From positions 1 to 44,022 of the forward strand of contig CAZLOS010000032.1 in the NCBI GenBank assembly GCA_964561215.1: DNA of 44,022 nt, given 5' to 3'. Positions 40,840 through 44,022 of this stretch are shown here, piece by piece (the first letter of the stretch is position 1; each line of letters starts with the position of its first letter). The stretch is from JAJFUV01 sp964561215. GTDB lineage: Bacteria > Acidobacteriota > Terriglobia > Bryobacterales > Bryobacteraceae. A program made the translations under genes and the position numbers. The notes beneath the pieces are model-generated. The model was given only the letters and a program-made list of their open reading frames with translations, searched no databases and was not told the DNA's origin.

Positions 40840-43197
40840 ATGCCATCCTGGAAACCGTTGGTTCTGGCCGGCGCCGCCGGCGCTTTTTTCTTCTTCGCAT
40901 TCCCGCAACGCGCGCCGAGCGCCTCTCAGGCCGGCGCGGGCGCACTTACCGCGATTGACTCCACCGGCAAGCCCGCCGGCGCGTGTCCGCTGAAGCACAC
41001 CGCTGTAAGAGCCGAAATCAGCGGTTTCCTGGCGCGCGCCACGCTCACGCAGGAGTTCCACAATCCGTTCCCCCACAAGATTGAAGCCGTCTACACGTTT
41101 CCGCTGCCTCAAAACGCCGCGGTGGACGACATGACCATGCACGTGGGCGCGCGGGTGGTGAAAGGCAAGATCAAACCGCGCGAGGAAGCCCGCGCCATCT
41201 ACGAAGCGGCGCGCGCCTCGGGCCGCGTGGCAAGCCTGCTCGACCAGGAGCGGCCGAACATCTTCACGCAGTCGGTGGCGAACATCATGCCGGGCGAGAT
41301 GGTGACCATCGAGATCAGCTACGTCGAGACGTTGAAGTTCGAAGACGGCTCGTACGAATTCGTTTTCCCGATGGTGGTCGGCCCGCGCTACATCCCCGGC
41401 CGGCTCTCGGGCAGGCAGGGCGGCGGCTGGTCCCCGGACACGGACCAGGTGCCGGACGCTTCGCGCATCACGCCGCCGGTGGCGGTGCCCGGCACGCGCG
41501 CCGGCCACGACATCTCGATCGAGGTGAAGCTGGACGCCGGCCTGCCGGTCGACAGCCTGACGTGCGCCTCGCACGCGGTGGAGGTGAATCGCACGTCGGC
41601 CAATGCCGCCACGGTGCGTCTCAAGGACCAGGCCACCGTTCCGAACAAGGACTTCATCCTGCGTTACGACGTCGCGGGCCGCAAGATCCAGGACGCCGTA
41701 CTCGCGCATCGCGCCGAGCGCGGCGGCTTCTTCACCCTGATTCTGCAGCCGCCCGAACGAGTCGCGCCCGCCGAGGTGACGCCCAAGGAACTCGTTTTCG
41801 CACTGGATACTTCCGGCTCCATGTCGGGATTCCCGATCGAGAAGGCCAAGGAGACCATGCAACTCGCCCTCAACGGCCTGTACCCGCGCGACACGTTCAA
41901 CCTGATCACCTTCTCCGGCGATACGCACATCCTGTTCCCGAAGCCGGTGCCGGCGACCGCGGATAATCTGGCCCAGGCGCGGGAGTTTCTGGCCACGCGG
42001 AGGGGCGGCGGCGGCACGGAGATGATGACCGCTATCCGGGCCGCGCTCGATCCATCCGACGCGCAGGACCATGTCCGCATCGTGTGCTTCATGACGGACG
42101 GCTACGTGGGCAACGACATGGAGATCGTCGCCGAGGTGCGCAAACACCCCAACGCGCGCGTATTCTCGTTCGGCATCGGCAACTCGGTGAACCGGTTCCT
42201 GCTGGACAAGATGGCGGCGGAGGGAAGGGGCGAAGTCGAGTACGTCGGGCTGGGGGACGACGGCTCGGCCGCCGCGCGCCGGTTCCACGAGCGCGTGCGC
42301 AATCCGCTGCTGACCGACATTTCGATCGACTGGGGCGGCCTCGCCGTAGAGGACGTCTATCCGAAGCGCATCCCCGACCTGTTCGGCGCGCAGCCGGTCA
42401 TAGTGAGCGGCCGCTACACAGCGCCGGGGCGCGGCTTGGTGCGGCTTCGCGGGCGCATGGCGGGGAGAGAAGTGGTGCGCGAGATCCCCGTAATCTTGCC
42501 GGCGAACGAGCCATCCCACGACGTGCTTGCGAGCCTTTGGGCGCGCAGGAAGGTCGACGACCTCATGAGCGCGGACTACGCGGGCATGCAGCGCGGCAAC
42601 GCAAGCACCAAGGCCGAGATCACCCAGCTCGGCATCGAGTACCGCCTGATGACGCAATTCACATCGTTCGTGGCCGTCGAAGAGACGACGGTAACTGTGG
42701 GCGGCGAACCGGTGCGCGTTGAGGTGCCCGTGGAGATGCCGGATGGGGTGAGCTACGAGGGCGTCTTCGGCAGGCCCGGCGAAGCCATGCAGGCTGTCCG
42801 CATGAAGGGTTCCAGCGGCGTGGGTGGCTTTGCCGCCCTGACTTCGGCGCCGGTGTCCATGCGGCGCGAGATGACATTTACCGATGCGGCGAACGAGTAT
42901 AAGCGCCCATCCAAGCTGCATCCGGATCTGCAGGCGGTAGTCGACCGGCTGGAGAAGGGAATCACTGCGCCCACGGCCGCGGAAGCGAAGTTCGTGAAGA
43001 ACGGCAAGGCAACGGTAATGATCACGCTCTCCGGCGCCGCCCCGGCCACGCTCGCCAAGCTGAAGGCGGAGCTGGGCTTTGAACCGATTACGAAGTCCGG
43101 CTCGGGCCAGATCGTGATTGGCCGCCTGCCCCTGGACAAGTTGGCCGCGCTGGCGAAGCTGGACGTCGTGCGTTACGCCGCGCCCGCACGGTTCTGA
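40840..43197 (+). CDS. Secreted VIT- and von Willebrand A-domain protein
   Basis: 785 residues; ATG 40840 has GGAGGACGAAA before it. The signal peptide is LVLAGAAGAFFFFAFPQRAPSA. The VIT domain (about 40-160) includes HTAVRAEISGFLARATLTQEFHNPFP and YTFPLPQNAAVDDMTM. The vWA domain has a complete metal site: Asp323 in FALDTSGSMSG, then TFNLITFSG and CFMTDGYVGND. The pairing is that of inter-alpha-trypsin-inhibitor-like bacterial proteins, some of which are sortase targets. No LPxTG-like sorting or PEP-CTERM signal is visible at the C terminus, and no sortase lies nearby. It probably binds a surface or matrix partner through Mg2+/Ca2+. Gap to the GH42-like gene is 43 bases, so cotranscription is possible. 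Confidence 0.9.
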   Translation: MPSWKPLVLAGAAGAFFFFAFPQRAPSASQAGAGALTAIDSTGKPAGACPLKHTAVRAEISGFLARATLTQEFHNPFPHKIEAVYTFPLPQNAAVDDMTMHVGARVVKGKIKPREEARAIYEAARASGRVASLLDQERPNIFTQSVANIMPGEMVTIEISYVETLKFEDGSYEFVFPMVVGPRYIPGRLSGRQGGGWSPDTDQVPDASRITPPVAVPGTRAGHDISIEVKLDAGLPVDSLTCASHAVEVNRTSANAATVRLKDQATVPNKDFILRYDVAGRKIQDAVLAHRAERGGFFTLILQPPERVAPAEVTPKELVFALDTSGSMSGFPIEKAKETMQLALNGLYPRDTFNLITFSGDTHILFPKPVPATADNLAQAREFLATRRGGGGTEMMTAIRAALDPSDAQDHVRIVCFMTDGYVGNDMEIVAEVRKHPNARVFSFGIGNSVNRFLLDKMAAEGRGEVEYVGLGDDGSAAARRFHERVRNPLLTDISIDWGGLAVEDVYPKRIPDLFGAQPVIVSGRYTAPGRGLVRLRGRMAGREVVREIPVILPANEPSHDVLASLWARRKVDDLMSADYAGMQRGNASTKAEITQLGIEYRLMTQFTSFVAVEETTVTVGGEPVRVEVPVEMPDGVSYEGVFGRPGEAMQAVRMKGSSGVGGFAALTSAPVSMRREMTFTDAANEYKRPSKLHPDLQAVVDRLEKGITAPTAAEAKFVKNGKATVMITLSGAAPATLAKLKAELGFEPITKSGSGQIVIGRLPLDKLAALAKLDVVRYAAPARF

Positions 43198-43247
43198 TAG
43201 CAGACGGCCCGGACAGCAGACTTCTGTCTCCTGTATTCTGTATTCTC

Positions 43248-43757
43248 TTAGTAGTTTTTCTGCCGTTCGAAGCGGGCGCGCTGAGCGCGCCCCATGGCCT
43301 TCACGCCGGCCAGCGACGGGTCGGCGTGAGCCAGCTCATCCAGGTTATCGAGAACCTTCTTGATGGCCGTGTGGACGTCGTGCACGTCCGCCTCCTCGCC
43401 GATCAGGAGGAACTGCGGCAGCCACACGGCCTCTTCGTAGGCCGCGCGCTCGGCCACCGGGCAGCGGACCATGTCGTAGCACATGGTCTCTTCGCGGCCG
43501 ATGCGCAGTTGCGGCGAGTTGTCCGGGGTGGCGTAGAAGAGGTCGCTCTTGTAAACCGGCTCATAAAAGCGCCCGTCGCACGGGATGCCTTCCTTTTCGA
43601 GCGCGGCCACGAACAGGTCGCGGGATACGCGCTTGTCAGCCGGGCGGTACTGGAGCACGTAGCTGTAGATGGTGTCTCGCGTGATCGCCGGTTGCCTGGG
43701 CAGCGGCCGGACTCCCTTCAGCGTTGTCAGCGCTTCGGTCAGCAGCGCTGCATGGCG
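43248..43757 (-). pseudogene. C-terminal remnant of a DegT/DnrJ/EryC1-family aminotransferase
   Basis: The frame reads AALLTEALTTLKGVRPLPRQ, PAITRDTIYSYVLQYRPADK, then FVAALEKEGIPCDGRFYEPV and a normal C terminus (AYEEAVWLPQFLLIGEEADV...ERQKNY). This is the small domain of a PLP-dependent sugar aminotransferase. Upstream of about 43757 the homology ends: the frame stays open to a stop at 43911 but has no ATG, GTG or TTG and resembles nothing. The large domain with the PLP lysine, roughly 250 residues, is missing. The break coincides with the start of glycogen-synthase-like sequence on the other strand. Confidence 0.75.
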
Positions 43758-44022
43758 GGAGACTTCAGCTGGAGGCGCAGCGCGGAGGAGTATCTGCGGA
43801 TCTATTGCAATATCACCGGTAACCCCCGTCCTGCAGTCCCGGGGGGAGAAGCCGAGGCGGAGAAAGACGCCGCGCGGGAGGAACCCGATAAAAGGCTTGC
43901 TGAAGAGGAGTCACCTGCCCCAAAAGCGGAGGAACCGACTCAAGAGCCGGAGGCCCCCGCTGAAAAGCCCAAGGAGCCCAAGGAAAAACCGACGGGGAAG
44001 CCCGCCCAGCTCTGCTTGGCGG
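43752..44022 (+). pseudogene. glgA: C-terminal tail of a glycogen synthase, joined to the DegT remnant (runs off edge)
   Basis: From 43752 the plus strand reads MAGDFSWRRSAEEYLRIY, the end motif of GlgA (usually ...M.xDFSWxxSAxxYLxLY), with nothing GlgA-like before it. It continues beyond the GlgA end into a long low-complexity tail rich in Glu, Lys and Pro (EAEAEKDAAREEPDK, EEPTQEPEAPAEKPKEPKEK) still open at the window edge. The missing ~450 residues include both catalytic domains. An ATG happens to start the segment, so a short protein could be made, but it would not be an enzyme. Confidence 0.55.

Noticed and set aside
40702..42921. Antisense open frame (739 codons) opposite the VIT/vWA gene
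   Set aside because: His/Arg-rich shadow with no family motif; the plus strand encodes complete VIT and vWA domains.

Overview
The window is a GC-rich stretch of bacterial chromosome that most resembles an acidobacterium of the Solibacter/Bryobacter group. The evidence is a carboxypeptidase-regulatory-domain TonB-dependent receptor, many secreted carbohydrate-active proteins, a remnant resembling the TIGR03437 C-terminal domain described from Solibacter, and an MCE/Mla lipid-transport operon typical of diderms. The taxonomy is inferred from protein style and was not computed.

Layout. 1-1842: MacA/MacB-type export operon (adaptor, then a permease cut by the left edge). 1952-2251: tRNA-Asp with its promoter, followed by a protein remnant. 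2282-6486, minus strand: manganese exporter mntP, a glycosidase-like secreted protein split by an in-frame amber codon, and a sodium:solute symporter. 6476-9337: TPR protein, pirin and a second adaptor. 9426-12969: a TonB-dependent receptor gene with promoter and terminator, interrupted by an ochre codon. 13130-16297: two small unknown genes, xerD and a CCA-adding enzyme. 16306-18394: desaturase and P1-family peptidase. 18450-21892: mlaE-mlaF-mlaD-hpnK operon. 21889-23983: a palindrome, an M81/MlrC remnant, a zinc alcohol dehydrogenase and a zinc-ribbon protein. 24246-30378: glucan phosphorylase, sugar isomerase, sugar-nucleotide epimerase, stand-alone nuoB, pgeF and a DksA-family regulator. 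30764-33345: molybdopterin oxidoreductase with an overlapping lipoprotein gene. 33396-43197: two tandem secreted paralogues coupled to an enolase-superfamily enzyme, a zinc-ribbon gene bounded by inverted repeats, a GH42-like glycosidase and a VIT/vWA protein. 43248-44022: a DegT aminotransferase remnant abutting a glycogen-synthase tail on the opposite strand.

Three themes stand out. First, envelope lipid transport: the Mla operon encodes an MCE protein with five repeats spaced exactly 34 residues apart, an ATPase with Ser at the usual catalytic Glu position, and a coupled HpnK-type deacetylase. Second, carbohydrate use: symporter, glycosidase-like proteins, a sugar-acid-dehydratase-like enolase and glucan phosphorylase. 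Third, gene decay: three genes carry single in-frame stops with good protein on both sides, two more are N-terminally truncated at sharp junctions, and one is a domain stub. Ordinary genes nearby end in TAA, TAG or TGA, so codon reassignment is unlikely. Recent mutation and sequencing or assembly error cannot be separated from this sequence alone.
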